From assembly GCF_029504735.1 (NCBI RefSeq), contig NZ_JAQFIP010000001.1, positions 124,001-188,000 on the forward strand: a DNA stretch of 64,000 nucleotides. Reading direction: 5' to 3'. The first letter of the stretch is position 1, and each line of letters begins with the position of its first letter. Below, one piece after another: positions 8,364-17,307 of the stretch. Below the pieces are notes generated by a model. It did not search any database and was not told the DNA's origin. It worked only from the letters and a program-made list of their open reading frames with translations. The position numbers and the translations under genes were made by a program. The stretch is from Ereboglobus sp. PH5-10. GTDB lineage: Bacteria > Verrucomicrobiota > Verrucomicrobiia > Opitutales > Opitutaceae.

Positions 8364-9415
8364 AGAATGAAAATGGAGAATGTAGAATGAAAACATCCAC
8401 GAACCACGCCAGCGCAAGGAGCGGCGGCGTCCCGCCGCCGGACGCGACAAAGTCGCGCCCCATTTTTTTCGCCATCACGCTTATCGCCGCCCTCGCCTTC
8501 GCCACCGCCTGCTCGCGCCATGACGACCACGCGGGGCACGATCACGCAAGCCACGATCACAACAAACAACAACACGACAATCACGACCACGCGGACCAAA
8601 ATCGCGCAGCCCGCGAACACGACGCCCACGACGGTCATGATCACGCCGCGCACAGCGCCCCCGAAAAAACAGACCCGCACGCGGACCACGATCATGCCAA
8701 GCCCGACCGCGACCACTCCGCGCCCGGCCATGATCACAAAACCGAGCCTGCCCAAAAACGCGATCCGCACGCAGGCCATTCGCACGGCGCGTCCGAAAGC
8801 ACGAATGTCACCTACGACGAAAAGAACGGCCTGAAATTCGACGACGCCACGGCGCACGCCATCAACCTCGCCACCACGCGCATTGTCACGCGCCCGTTTG
8901 CGCACCGCGTCATGCTCAACGCCACCGTCGTCGACGCCGGCCCGCCCGTGCAAGTCACCGCGCTCGTCCCGCCCTCCGTTGCCGACGACATGCAGGATCA
9001 CCCGCACGAAGGCGTGCGTATCCTCGCCATTAACCGCGCCCTCACGCACGCCACCGGCCAAGTCGAAGTCACCCTCGCGCTCGCCGACATTCACAACATG
9101 GCGCAGGCTGCCAAGTCCGCCTCCTCTCCGGGCACGGACATCGGCGACAGCCTCGCCATTCCGCTGATCGGCCCGCCCGAGCAAAAACTCACCATTCCCA
9201 ACACCGCCGTGCTTCGAACCATAGAAGGCACCTTCGCGTATCTCTATCACGACGGCCACTACCGCCGCACGCCCGTCGTGCTCGGCATGACCGACGGCGC
9301 CCACACCGAAATCATCTCCGGCCTCGCGCCCGACGCCCCCGTCGCCGCCACCGCCGTCGAACAACTCTGGCTCACCGAACTCCGCCTCACCAAAGGCGGC
9401 GGACACTCGCACTGA
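8360..9415 (+). CDS. czcB: Short His-rich RND periplasmic adaptor-like lipoprotein (CzcB position)
   Basis: A 351-residue protein between the TolC-like and RND genes. After a hydrophobic leader ending LAFATAC, a weak lipobox with Cys as possible lipid anchor, about 90 residues are dominated by His and Asp (HDDHAGHDHASHDHN and similar), a likely metal-binding sponge. The remaining 210 residues resemble the beta-barrel and membrane-proximal parts of CzcB/CusB (RPFAHRVMLNATVVDAG, LTIPNTAVLRTIEG, VVLGMTDGAHTEIISGL). The helical hairpin and lipoyl halves expected in a full adaptor are not apparent. The start is either 8360, coupled to czcC, or the ATG at 8387; both lie in a repeat that supplies several ATGs. 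Confidence 0.75.
   Translation: MKNENGECRMKTSTNHASARSGGVPPPDATKSRPIFFAITLIAALAFATACSRHDDHAGHDHASHDHNKQQHDNHDHADQNRAAREHDAHDGHDHAAHSAPEKTDPHADHDHAKPDRDHSAPGHDHKTEPAQKRDPHAGHSHGASESTNVTYDEKNGLKFDDATAHAINLATTRIVTRPFAHRVMLNATVVDAGPPVQVTALVPPSVADDMQDHPHEGVRILAINRALTHATGQVEVTLALADIHNMAQAAKSASSPGTDIGDSLAIPLIGPPEQKLTIPNTAVLRTIEGTFAYLYHDGHYRRTPVVLGMTDGAHTEIISGLAPDAPVAATAVEQLWLTELRLTKGGGHSH
8362..8390 (+). repeat. Degenerate heptamer repeat at the czcB start
   Basis: Four 7-bp units (AGAATGA, AAATGGA, GAATGTA, GAATGAA) run through the first ten codons of the adaptor gene and create alternative ATG codons. Confidence 0.6.
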
Positions 9416-9419
9416 GAAA

Positions 9420-9546
9420 CCCAGAAGACCAGAGGCCAGAAAGCCAGAACCCAGCTACAAACCACCAAGCCTCCTGCCTTCGTCTCCGGCTTTCTACATT
9501 CTGACTCCTGACTCCTGTATTCTGACTCCTTTTCCCTCCTCTTTCC
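9420..9546 (+). repeat. Two heptamer repeat clusters between czcB and czcA
   Basis: The 133-bp gap is mostly repeat. 9420-9454 has four units of the type CCAGAAG; 9491-9546 has units TGACTCC, TGACTCC, TGTATTC, TGACTCC followed by pyrimidine-rich copies up to the czcA ATG. No Shine-Dalgarno sequence is left in front of czcA. Confidence 0.7.
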
Positions 9547-9548
9547 CA

Positions 9549-12500
9549 ATGATCAATCGCATCCTCGAATTCTCCCTTCGCCAGCGCCCGCTCGTTTTGC
9601 TCGGCGCGCTCGCGCTTCTTCTCGCCGGACTCTGGTTTGTCAACCGCCTGCCGATCGACGCCGTGCCCGACATCACCAGCACGCAAGTGCAGATCAACAC
9701 CGAAGTCAAAAACCTCGCGCCCGAGGAAATTGAAAAGCTCGTCACCTTTCCCATCGAAATGGAAATGAGCGGCATCCCCGGCGCGCGCGAAATGCGCTCG
9801 CTCTCCAAGTTCGGCCTCTCGCAAATCACGATCGTCTTCGAGGACTCTGCCGACATCTATCGCGCCCGCCAGCTCGTCGCCGAACGCCTTGCCAACGCCG
9901 CCGAGTCGCTCCCCCCCGGCCTCGCGCCCAAGCTCGCCCCCATCACCACCGGCCTCGGCGAAATCTACTACTACGTTGTCGATTACAAACACGACGCCGC
10001 CGGATTGAGTGGCATGGGCGACTCGCCCATGGGCTCGGGCGGATCGGGTGGCATGGCCGACCCGGCCATGTCTGCATCCCACAAACATCCTGAACACGGG
10101 CGGGTCACCCATGCCACTCAACCCGCACAACCCATTCCGCATTCCGCACTCCGCACTCCGCATTCCCCGATCCCCGCCACGCGCCCCGAGCAACTCATGG
10201 AGCTCAAGCTCCTCCACGACCAAGTCATCAAGCCCGCCCTGCGCGCCGTCCCCGGCATCGCCGAAGTCAACGCCTCCGGCGGCTACGAAAAACAAATCCT
10301 CGTCTACCCGCGCCCCGACGCGCTCCTCGCCGCCGGCATCACCACCGCCGAGCTCGCCGACATCATCGCCGCCAACACCGAAAACGCCGGCGGCGGCGCG
10401 GTCCAAATCGGCGCCGAGCAAATCATCATCCGCGCCGATTCCCGCGTGCAAACCACAGACGACATCGCGCGCCTGCCCGTGAAGTTTCGCGGACTCGCCT
10501 CGCGCCCCCTCCTCGTCTCCGACCTCGCCGAGGTTGCCATCGGCTCCTCGATCCGCACCGGCTCCTCCACGCACAACGGACGCGAGGCCGTGCTCGGCTC
10601 CGCCCTCATGCTCACCGGCGAAAATCCCCGCATCGTCGCGCGCCGCATCGCCGAAAAAATCGACGAACTCCGCCCGCGCCTCCCCGACAACGTCGAAATC
10701 ATCACCGTTTACGACCGCACCGAACTCGTTGACCGCACCATCAACACCGTCGCGCACAACCTCACCTACGGCGCGATCTTTGTCGTGGTCGTTCTCCTGC
10801 TCCTTCTCGGCAACATCCGCGCCGCCCTCATCGTCTCGCTCGCCATCCCCCTCTCGTTCCTCTTCGCCATCACCGGCATGGTCGAGACCAACCTCAGCGG
10901 CAACCTCATGAGCCTCGGCGCGGTCGACTTCGGCCTCATCATCGACGGCGCCGTTGTCATGGTTGAAAACATCGTTCGCCGGCTCGGCCTCCGGCAGCAC
11001 GAAATCGGACGCCCGCTCAACGCCGCCGAGCGCAACCAAACCGTCCTCTCCGCCGCCAAGGAAGTCGGTCGCCCCGCGTTCTTCGGCGTCCTCATCATCA
11101 CCATCGTTTACATCCCGCTGCTCTCGCTCACCGGCATCGAAGGCAAAACCTTCAAGCCCATGGCGCTCACCGTCATCTACGCGCTCATCGGCGCGATCAT
11201 CCTCACGCTCACGCTCATGCCCGTGCTCAGCAGCCACATCCTCCGCGGCAACATCTCGCACAAGGACAACCTCGTCATCCGCGCCCTCAAGGCCGCCTAC
11301 CGCCCGCTGCTCGCGGTCGCGCTCCGCCTCCGCTGGCTCATCGTCGCCGCGTCGATCGCGCTCTTCGCCCTCGCCGCGCACACATTTAAAAACCTCGGCG
11401 CCGAGTTCATCCCGCAACTCGACGAAGGCTCGTTTGCCACGCACATGATCCGCACCACAAGCATCGGCCTCGACGCCTCCGTCGCCATGCAGGAAAAAAC
11501 CGAGCAAATCATCCACCAACAATTCCCGGGCATCACCACGACCTTCTCGCGCATCGGCACGCAGGAAGTCGCCACCGACCCGATGGGCGTCAACGTCGCC
11601 GACACCTACATCTTCTTCAAACCCTTCGACCAATGGCCTGCCGGATCGAGTGGCACGGGCGACTCGCCCGTGGGATCGAGTGACATGGCCGACCCGGCCA
11701 TGCGTTCAGCTCACAAACATCCGGAACATGGGCGAGTCGCCCATGCCACCCACCCTGTGCCAACCTCCAAGTCCGACCTCGCCGCGCAACTCACCGCCGC
11801 GCTCGAAACCGCCATCCCCGGCCAGGCCTACCTCTTCAGCCAGCCCATCCAAATGCGCTTCAACGAAATCCTCGAAGGCACGCGCGCCGACATCGCCGTG
11901 AAAGTCTTTGGCGACGACTACGACCAAATCGAGCACATCGCCACCGAGGCGCGCGAAATCCTCGAGGCCATCCCCGGCGCCGCCGACGTCGAATTCGACT
12001 CGCTCGGCAAATCCCCGCTCCTCGAAATCAAACTCAAGCCCGACGCCATGGCGCGCTACAACATCCACGCCTCCGAACTCAACGCCGCCGTCGAAACCGC
12101 GCTCGCCGGCGCCGATGTCGGCACGGTCATCGAAGGCAACCGCCGCATCCCCATCGTCGTGCGCGTCACCGACGACATCCGCTCCCGCACCGAGGAAATC
12201 CTGCGCATCCCGCTCCGCGCCGAATCGCCCGACACCCTCCTCACGCTCGGCCAGGTGGCCGACCTCGTCGTCACTGAAAAAGTCGCCGCCATCACCCGCG
12301 AGTCCGGCCAGCGCCGCGCCGCGATCATGGTCAACCTCCGCGGCCGCGACGTGGAAAGCTACGTCCGCGAGGCGCAGCAAAAAATCGCCGCCGAAATCAA
12401 GCTTCCCCCCGGCTACACGATCGAGTTTGGCGGCTCCTTCCAAAACCTGCAACAAGCCCGCGCCCGCCTCGCGATCATCGTGCCCGCCGCGCTCGCGATC

Positions 12501-12965
12501 ATCTTTGTCCTCATATTCATCGCCTTCGGCAGCCTTCGCCAGGCGCTGCTCGTTTACACGGGCATCCCGCTCGCCGTCACCGGCGGCGTCTTCGCGCTCT
12601 GGCTGCGCGACATGCCCTTTTCGATCAGCGCCGGCGTCGGCTTCATCGCCCTGAGCGGCGTGGCAGTCCTCAACGGCCTGATGATGGTGAGCCATTTCAA
12701 CACCCTCCGCGCCGAAGGCCTGAGCGTCCGCGACACGGCCATCGAAGGCGCACTAACCCGCCTCCGCCCCGTCCTTATGACAGCACTCGTCGCCAGCCTG
12801 GGCTTCCTCCCCATGGCACTAGCAACAGGCCCCGGCGCCGAAGTCCAACGCCCCCTAGCAACGGTCGTCATCGGCGGAATAATCACAGCAACATTCCTGA
12901 CGCTGATACTATTGCCCGCGCTGTATGATACGTTTGAGAAGAAACAAAGACCTGAGAGCAGATGA
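9549..12965 (+). CDS. czcA: Heavy-metal efflux RND permease, CzcA/CusA family (with two in-frame repeat insertions)
   Basis: Inner-membrane proton/metal antiporter of the RND superfamily. The DFGLIIDGAVVMVEN motif in the TM4 region is the proton-relay signature of heavy-metal RND proteins, and LDEGSFATHMIRTTSIGLD and FSQPIQMRFNEILEGTRADIAVKVFG are also characteristic. At 1138 residues it is about 100 longer than usual (about 1040). The excess is two insertions encoded by a palindromic DNA element: residues about 150-208 after GLGEIYYYVVDYKHD and residues about 697-736 after FFKPFDQWP. Both fall in periplasmic porter-domain loops and keep frame, and all other motifs are intact, so the gene is probably functional. 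It ends before a bidirectional terminator. Confidence 0.95.
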   Translation: MINRILEFSLRQRPLVLLGALALLLAGLWFVNRLPIDAVPDITSTQVQINTEVKNLAPEEIEKLVTFPIEMEMSGIPGAREMRSLSKFGLSQITIVFEDSADIYRARQLVAERLANAAESLPPGLAPKLAPITTGLGEIYYYVVDYKHDAAGLSGMGDSPMGSGGSGGMADPAMSASHKHPEHGRVTHATQPAQPIPHSALRTPHSPIPATRPEQLMELKLLHDQVIKPALRAVPGIAEVNASGGYEKQILVYPRPDALLAAGITTAELADIIAANTENAGGGAVQIGAEQIIIRADSRVQTTDDIARLPVKFRGLASRPLLVSDLAEVAIGSSIRTGSSTHNGREAVLGSALMLTGENPRIVARRIAEKIDELRPRLPDNVEIITVYDRTELVDRTINTVAHNLTYGAIFVVVVLLLLLGNIRAALIVSLAIPLSFLFAITGMVETNLSGNLMSLGAVDFGLIIDGAVVMVENIVRRLGLRQHEIGRPLNAAERNQTVLSAAKEVGRPAFFGVLIITIVYIPLLSLTGIEGKTFKPMALTVIYALIGAIILTLTLMPVLSSHILRGNISHKDNLVIRALKAAYRPLLAVALRLRWLIVAASIALFALAAHTFKNLGAEFIPQLDEGSFATHMIRTTSIGLDASVAMQEKTEQIIHQQFPGITTTFSRIGTQEVATDPMGVNVADTYIFFKPFDQWPAGSSGTGDSPVGSSDMADPAMRSAHKHPEHGRVAHATHPVPTSKSDLAAQLTAALETAIPGQAYLFSQPIQMRFNEILEGTRADIAVKVFGDDYDQIEHIATEAREILEAIPGAADVEFDSLGKSPLLEIKLKPDAMARYNIHASELNAAVETALAGADVGTVIEGNRRIPIVVRVTDDIRSRTEEILRIPLRAESPDTLLTLGQVADLVVTEKVAAITRESGQRRAAIMVNLRGRDVESYVREAQQKIAAEIKLPPGYTIEFGGSFQNLQQARARLAIIVPAALAIIFVLIFIAFGSLRQALLVYTGIPLAVTGGVFALWLRDMPFSISAGVGFIALSGVAVLNGLMMVSHFNTLRAEGLSVRDTAIEGALTRLRPVLMTALVASLGFLPMALATGPGAEVQRPLATVVIGGIITATFLTLILLPALYDTFEKKQRPESR
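9998..10124. repeat. Palindromic insertion element, copy 1 (inside czcA)
   Basis: About 127 bp containing nested palindromes such as GGCATGGGCGACTCGCCCAT and CATGGCCGACCCGGCCATG, with a right end (GGGTCACCCATGCCACTC) that is roughly the inverse of the left end. It aligns with copy 2 at 11639-11757 almost throughout, apart from an extra 8 bp near its centre. It encodes residues of the type SGMGDSPMG, GMADPAM and HKHPEHGRVTHAT. Confidence 0.85.
10134..10168 (+). repeat. Heptamer repeat (ATTCCGC/ACTCCGC) inside czcA
   Basis: Five 7-bp units ATTCCGC, ATTCCGC, ACTCCGC, ACTCCGC, ATTCCCC directly after palindromic copy 1. Together they make one composite in-frame insertion of about 58 codons. Confidence 0.8.
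11639..11757. repeat. Palindromic insertion element, copy 2 (inside czcA)
   Basis: About 119 bp homologous to 9998-10124. Left end GAGTGGCACGGGCGACTCGC, centre CATGGCCGACCCGGCCATG, right end ATGGGCGAGTCGCCCATGCC. The two ends are inverted copies of each other and each is itself palindromic. It encodes about 40 extra residues of CzcA. Confidence 0.85.
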
Positions 12966-13038
12966 TGCGACATAGCGCGGACTGCCGCCGGAATCCCCTG
13001 GCGCTTGGCATATCGAAAACGGAGAAGCCTCCACACAC

Positions 13039-13071
13039 AAAAAAGACCGGGCGCAAACCCGGTCTTTTTTT
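13039..13071. terminator. Bidirectional intrinsic terminator between czcA and the symporter gene
   Basis: Perfect stem AAGACCGGG (13043-13051) / CCCGGTCTT (13058-13066) with a CGCAAA loop, flanked by A-runs on the left and T-runs on the right. It can stop transcription of both convergent genes. Confidence 0.9.
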
Positions 13072-13106
13072 AAGTTCAAGCGTCAGTGCTGACGCGTTTA
13101 TCGCGC

Positions 13107-15047
13107 TTACCAGAAGATGATGTAGAGCACGATTGTGAGCAGCACGATGCCGATGCCGACTTTCTTCACGCCGGGCGAGGTCTCCAGCGCGATCGCCGTG
13201 TTCACGGGCATCTTCACCGGCTCCTTCAACGGATTCACGAGCGTGCAGATGGCGAGCACCGCGATGACAACCCCGAAGCAGATCGCCATGCGGTTGAGAA
13301 ACGCGATTTCGGGCGTGAATATCTTGAGCGCGCCATAAAGCACCGCGTTGATGACGATGCCGAGCCAGCCGAGATAACGCGGGGCCTTGTGCACCAAAAA
13401 TCCAAACAAAAACACGCCGAGCACGCCCGGGCTGATGAAGCCTTGGAACTCCTGGATGAAGGTGAATATGCCGTTGTATTTCGGACTGCCCAATCCCGGC
13501 GCAATGACACACGCGATTCCCACAAAGATCAGCGTGCAGGCCTTGCCGACGTTCACGAGCACCTTCTCGTTGGCCCGCGGAGCCAGCTTGTGGAAGATGT
13601 CCATTGTGAAGATCGTCGAGGCCGAGTTGAGCATCGCCGCGAGCGAGCTCACGACCGCGCCGAACAGCGCCGCGAGCACGAACCATGTGTAGCCCGGCTT
13701 CAGCAGATTTTTCAACAGCGTGCCGTAGGCCGCGTCATAGTCGTATCCGACAATTTTTGTCGCCGAACTCACGCCCTTCTTGTTCGCCGCCGCCACCAGG
13801 TTTGTGTTGGCCGCAAAAATCTCGGTCGCGGTCGGGGCGGCGCCGACCTCAAGGGGCGCGCCCGCCTTCGCGGCGTTGTGCGAGGCGAGCGCAAGCGCCG
13901 TCGCCGTGTCGCGCTTCGCAAAGTTTTCCGTGAACGGAAACACCTTCTCCGATTTGCCCGACTGGAACTCGACCAGCACCTGCCTGTTCTTGATGTCGGC
14001 CTGTTCCCGCAAGTCCCCGCTGTAGAGGTTGAATGCGAGAATGCCCGGAATGATCACCACAAACGGAATGAGCAGCTTGAGAAACGCGGCGAACATGATG
14101 CCCTTCTGCCCCTCGGCGAGCGACTTCGAGCCGAGTGTTCGTTGCATGATGTATTGGTTGAGCCCCCAATAGAAAAAGTTCGGAATCCACAGGCCGATGA
14201 GCAGCGCCGTCCACGGCACCGCCGGGTCCGACGCCGGACGCACCATGTGGAATTTGCCGCCCGCGCCGTTTTCGCCCGGCATCGCGGCCCCGGAGTTGAG
14301 CAACGTGAGGCGTTCGATCGGCCCCGCGTCGGCGAGTTGCGCCACCGTCACATCGGACGTGGCCACCTTCGTGGCGATCAGTTCCGCGGGGTCTTTTTGT
14401 CCGATGGCGCTGAGCGCGAGCACGAGCACGAGCGCGCCGCCCGCGATAAGCGCGGAGCCCCAGATCAAGTCGGTCCACGCGCACGCGCGCAAACCGCCGA
14501 CAAACACATAAACCGCCGCGCTTATTCCGATAATCCAGCACGACACGGTGATGTTCCCTATGTCGAGCCCGAGAATCGTCGTGCCCTGGAAAAACACCGT
14601 GATGACCTTCGATCCCGCAAAAATCACCGACGCCGTCGGCACGCCCACGAGGATGACCATGGTCACGATCGCCATGATTGTCCGCGAAAGCACGCCGTAG
14701 CGATGTTCGAGAAATTCCGGCACGGTGTAGATGCCCGCGCGCAAAAGTTTCGGCAGAAACAAAAACGCCACCACCACAAGCGTCACGGCCGCGAGCCACT
14801 CATAAGAGGCGATCGCCAGGCCCAGCCAGTCGGCCGCCTGACCGGACATCCCGACAAATTGCTCGGTGGAAATATTCGCCGCGATCAGCGAAAAACCCAC
14901 AAGCCACCAGGTCAGCCCGCGCCCCGCGAGGAAGTAGGAACTGGCGCCTTTCGGCTCGTTCTTGCTTTTGGCGATGCCTTTCCAAGTGCCAAAGCCAATG
15001 ACTGAGATAACTGCGACAAAGAACAGAACAATATCAAGTGTGCTCAT
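13107..15047 (-). CDS. Sodium:solute symporter (SSS/SGLT family)
   Basis: A 646-residue membrane transporter starting at MSTLDIVLFF; this removes a non-membrane N-terminal extension of a longer frame. Family features are FLAGRGLTWWLVGFSLIAANISTEQ (Na+-site helix), YTVPEFLEHRYG, and about thirteen to fourteen hydrophobic segments. A soluble insert of about 90 residues (around 400-490) is larger than in the sugar-transporting members. The closest general type is the SGLT/YidK group that imports sugars or myo-inositol with sodium. The substrate cannot be told from sequence. No catabolic genes are adjacent; it stands alone between two terminated units. A small hairpin (13080-13095) follows the stop. 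Confidence 0.9.
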   Translation of the reverse strand: MSTLDIVLFFVAVISVIGFGTWKGIAKSKNEPKGASSYFLAGRGLTWWLVGFSLIAANISTEQFVGMSGQAADWLGLAIASYEWLAAVTLVVVAFLFLPKLLRAGIYTVPEFLEHRYGVLSRTIMAIVTMVILVGVPTASVIFAGSKVITVFFQGTTILGLDIGNITVSCWIIGISAAVYVFVGGLRACAWTDLIWGSALIAGGALVLVLALSAIGQKDPAELIATKVATSDVTVAQLADAGPIERLTLLNSGAAMPGENGAGGKFHMVRPASDPAVPWTALLIGLWIPNFFYWGLNQYIMQRTLGSKSLAEGQKGIMFAAFLKLLIPFVVIIPGILAFNLYSGDLREQADIKNRQVLVEFQSGKSEKVFPFTENFAKRDTATALALASHNAAKAGAPLEVGAAPTATEIFAANTNLVAAANKKGVSSATKIVGYDYDAAYGTLLKNLLKPGYTWFVLAALFGAVVSSLAAMLNSASTIFTMDIFHKLAPRANEKVLVNVGKACTLIFVGIACVIAPGLGSPKYNGIFTFIQEFQGFISPGVLGVFLFGFLVHKAPRYLGWLGIVINAVLYGALKIFTPEIAFLNRMAICFGVVIAVLAICTLVNPLKEPVKMPVNTAIALETSPGVKKVGIGIVLLTIVLYIIFW

Positions 15048-15330
15048 TTTGATTATGCCCGGACGCGAATCCGGAGGGTGGTGCTGGTGGGTTTGAGTGC
15101 GTTTGTTAAGGTAAACGGCAACCGCCCCTGAAGACGGTTGCCGAAATGAAAACACGAAAAAGTGTGGAAAATCCAAACCAAGGCGAGAACAGAAATCTCG
15201 TCCAAAAAGATTACGCCCGGGTCCATTTTTTTAACAACACAAACTCCGCCCTTGCCGTTCACCCGCCCGCCCGATTATCTGCACGGCTTTTCCACACAAA
15301 CAGAACGCCCACGAACGCCACACGCCACCC

Positions 15331-16878
15331 ATGATCCAAACCATCGCCGTCCTCGATTTCGGTTCACAATACACGCAAGTCATCGCCCGCCGCATCCGCG
15401 AGTGCCAGGTTTACTCCAAGATCTACCACTTCGCCACGCCCGCCGAGACACTTCGCGCCGACGGCGTCACCGGCATCATCCTCTCCGGCGGACCCAGCTC
15501 CGTCTTCGCCCCCAACGCCCCGATGCCCGACAAGGCCATCTTCGAGCTCGGCGTCCCCGTGCTCGGCATCTGCTACGGCGTGCAACTCATGGGCAGGCTC
15601 CTCGGCGGAAAAGTCGCCCGCAGCAAACACCGCGAATACGGCCTGGGCACGCTCGCCATCCGCAAAAAATCCCCGCTCCTCGCCGGCCTCCCCCGCAAAC
15701 TCCGCGTCTGGAATTCCCACGGCGACCGCCTCATCGCGCTCCCGCCCGGATTCACCGCCGTCGCCCGCACCGAAAACTCCGAGTTCGCCGTCGTGCAGGA
15801 CACCAAGCGCAACTTCTACGGCATCCAGTTCCACCCCGAAGTCTCGCACAGCGAGCACGGCATGGACATCATCCGCAACTACCTCTTCGGCATCTGCAAC
15901 ACCCCGAAAAACTGGACCACCGCCGACTTCATCAAGCAGGCCGTCGCCGAAATCCGCGCCCAAGTCGGCAAGGGCCGCGTGCTCCTCGCCCTCTCCGGCG
16001 GCGTCGATTCCTCCGTGTGCGCCGCGCTCCTCCACAAGGCCATCGGCAAACAACTCACCTGCGTCTACGTTGACACCGGCCTCATGCGCAAAAACGAAAC
16101 GCAAAACATCGAGAAACTTTACGCCAAGCATTTCAAAATCGACCTGCGCATCGTTGACGCCTCGCAACTCTTCCTCAAGCGCCTCAAGGGCGTCAACGAC
16201 CCCGAGCGCAAACGCAAAATCATCGGCGGCGCCTTCATCGAAGTCTTCGAGAAAAAAGTCCGCGAACTCAAAACCCGGGAAGGCATCGAATACCTCGGCC
16301 AGGGCACCATCTATCCCGACGTCATCGAGTCGATGGCCATCGGCGGCAATCCCGCCGCCATGATCAAGTCGCACCACAACGTCGGCGGCCTGCCCGAGCG
16401 CATGAAGTTCAAGCTCGTCGAGCCGCTCCGCCAGCTCTTCAAGGACGAAGTCCGCCAAGTCGGCACCAAGCTCGGCCTGCCCAAGGAAGTGGTCTGGCGC
16501 CAGCCCTTCCCCGGCCCCGGCCTCGGCGTGCGCGTCGTCGGCGACATCACCAAGGAACGCCTCGACGTCCTCCGCGAAGCCGACGCCATCCTCCAGGAGG
16601 AAATGATGGACGCCGGACTCTATTACAAAATCTGGCAAACCTTCTGCGTTTATCTGCCCGTGAAATCCGTCGGCGTGATCGGCGACGAGCGCAACTACGC
16701 CGACGTGATCGCGCTGCGCCTCGTTGATTCGATCGACGCCATGACCGCCGACTGGGCCAAGCTCCCCAACGAGCTCCTGCAAAAAATCTCGAACCGCATC
16801 ACCAACGAAGTCCGCGGCGTGAGCCGGGTCGTCCTCGACATCAGCTCCAAGCCGCCCGCGACGATCGAGTGGGAGTGA
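15331..16878 (+). CDS. guaA: GMP synthase (glutamine-hydrolysing)
   Basis: Converts XMP to GMP with glutamine and ATP in the cytoplasm. The class I glutamine amidotransferase domain covers about residues 1-190 and shows GGPSSVFA, the nucleophile Cys81 in GICYGVQLM, and the [11 protein letters not shown] His/Glu motif. The ATP-pyrophosphatase domain has the P-loop SGGVDSS at 222-228. The C-terminal dimerisation domain contains [16 protein letters not shown] and ends PPATIEWE. At 515 residues it has the usual length. The 283-bp upstream gap shows no recognised regulatory element. Confidence 0.98.
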   Translation: MIQTIAVLDFGSQYTQVIARRIRECQVYSKIYHFATPAETLRADGVTGIILSGGPSSVFAPNAPMPDKAIFELGVPVLGICYGVQLMGRLLGGKVARSKHREYGLGTLAIRKKSPLLAGLPRKLRVWNSHGDRLIALPPGFTAVARTENSEFAVVQDTKRNFYGIQFHPEVSHSEHGMDIIRNYLFGICNTPKNWTTADFIKQAVAEIRAQVGKGRVLLALSGGVDSSVCAALLHKAIGKQLTCVYVDTGLMRKNETQNIEKLYAKHFKIDLRIVDASQLFLKRLKGVNDPERKRKIIGGAFIEVFEKKVRELKTREGIEYLGQGTIYPDVIESMAIGGNPAAMIKSHHNVGGLPERMKFKLVEPLRQLFKDEVRQVGTKLGLPKEVVWRQPFPGPGLGVRVVGDITKERLDVLREADAILQEEMMDAGLYYKIWQTFCVYLPVKSVGVIGDERNYADVIALRLVDSIDAMTADWAKLPNELLQKISNRITNEVRGVSRVVLDISSKPPATIEWE

Positions 16879-16882
16879 GCGG

Positions 16883-17010
16883 GATTTTCGATTCTCGATT
16901 CTCGATTTTCGATTGGGCGCTCCCGCGCCAAACCGCCAAACACCAGCACCATCGCAACCGCCCAATCAGTCCTATCGGTCTTATCCGTCCCAGTGGTCCT
17001 ATTGGGACCA
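16883..17010 (+). repeat. Two short tandem repeat clusters downstream of guaA
   Basis: 16883-16915 holds 7-bp units GATTCTC, GATTCTC, GATTTTC, GATTGGG. 16963-17010 holds about five 9-bp units such as CAGTCCTAT, CGGTCTTAT, CCGTCCCAG, TGGTCCTAT. Both lie between guaA and the toxin-antitoxin pair. Confidence 0.65.
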
Positions 17011-17031
17011 TGAAAAACAATTCTTGCCGCA

Positions 17032-17045
17032 CCCATATTTATGGG
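17032..17045. promoter_or_regulatory. Possible VapBC operator (inverted repeat)
   Basis: CCCATA-TT-TATGGG lies 14 bp before the antitoxin ATG. VapBC operons are autoregulated through palindromes in this position; the role is inferred from location. Confidence 0.4.
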
Positions 17046-17058
17046 CAGGTTGTGCCCC

Positions 17059-17307
17059 ATGAAAACCACACTCGAAATACCGGACACTGTTTTCCGAAAA
17101 GCAAAGGCCATCTCAATGCGCAACGGACAAACCTTCGGCTCCTACGTCACCCTTGCAGTGGAAAGCCGCGTCGCGGAGGACATGCGCCGCGGCAACGCAA
17201 AGCCGTGGATGCGCCATGCCGGCGCCTTCAAGTCGAGCCCCGCGGAGCTTGCAAAAATCCGCTCCGCCATCGCCGCCGAATTTGAGCAAATTGAGGACGA
17301 ATCATGA
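17059..17307 (+). CDS. vapB: Type II antitoxin, VapB-like
   Basis: An 82-residue protein starting MKTTLEIPDTVFRKAKAISM, a ribbon-helix-helix DNA-binding N-terminus of the kind that pairs with PIN toxins. The charged C-terminal tail (AKIRSAIAAEFEQIEDES) would wrap the toxin. It overlaps the toxin start by 4 bp (ATGA at 17304). A GTG-type start six codons upstream is also open but gives a weaker RHH beginning. The protein is expected to neutralise VapC and repress the operon. Confidence 0.85.
   Translation: MKTTLEIPDTVFRKAKAISMRNGQTFGSYVTLAVESRVAEDMRRGNAKPWMRHAGAFKSSPAELAKIRSAIAAEFEQIEDES

Noticed and set aside
8395-8460. GC-rich hairpin (GCGGCGTCCCGCCGC) in the czcB leader as a third palindromic element copy
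   Set aside because: It does not align with the czcA elements, and only one copy is present in the window, so a repeat family cannot be supported here.
9387-11633. Long minus-strand open frame (about 750 codons) opposite czcA
   Set aside because: Asp/Glu/Gly/Val-rich composition is typical of antisense frames in high-GC genes; czcA motifs on the plus strand are unambiguous.
13086-15005. Long open frame (about 640 codons) on the plus strand opposite the SSS symporter
   Set aside because: It is very rich in Arg, His and Glu with no motif, and is the antisense shadow of a clear transporter gene in GC-rich DNA.
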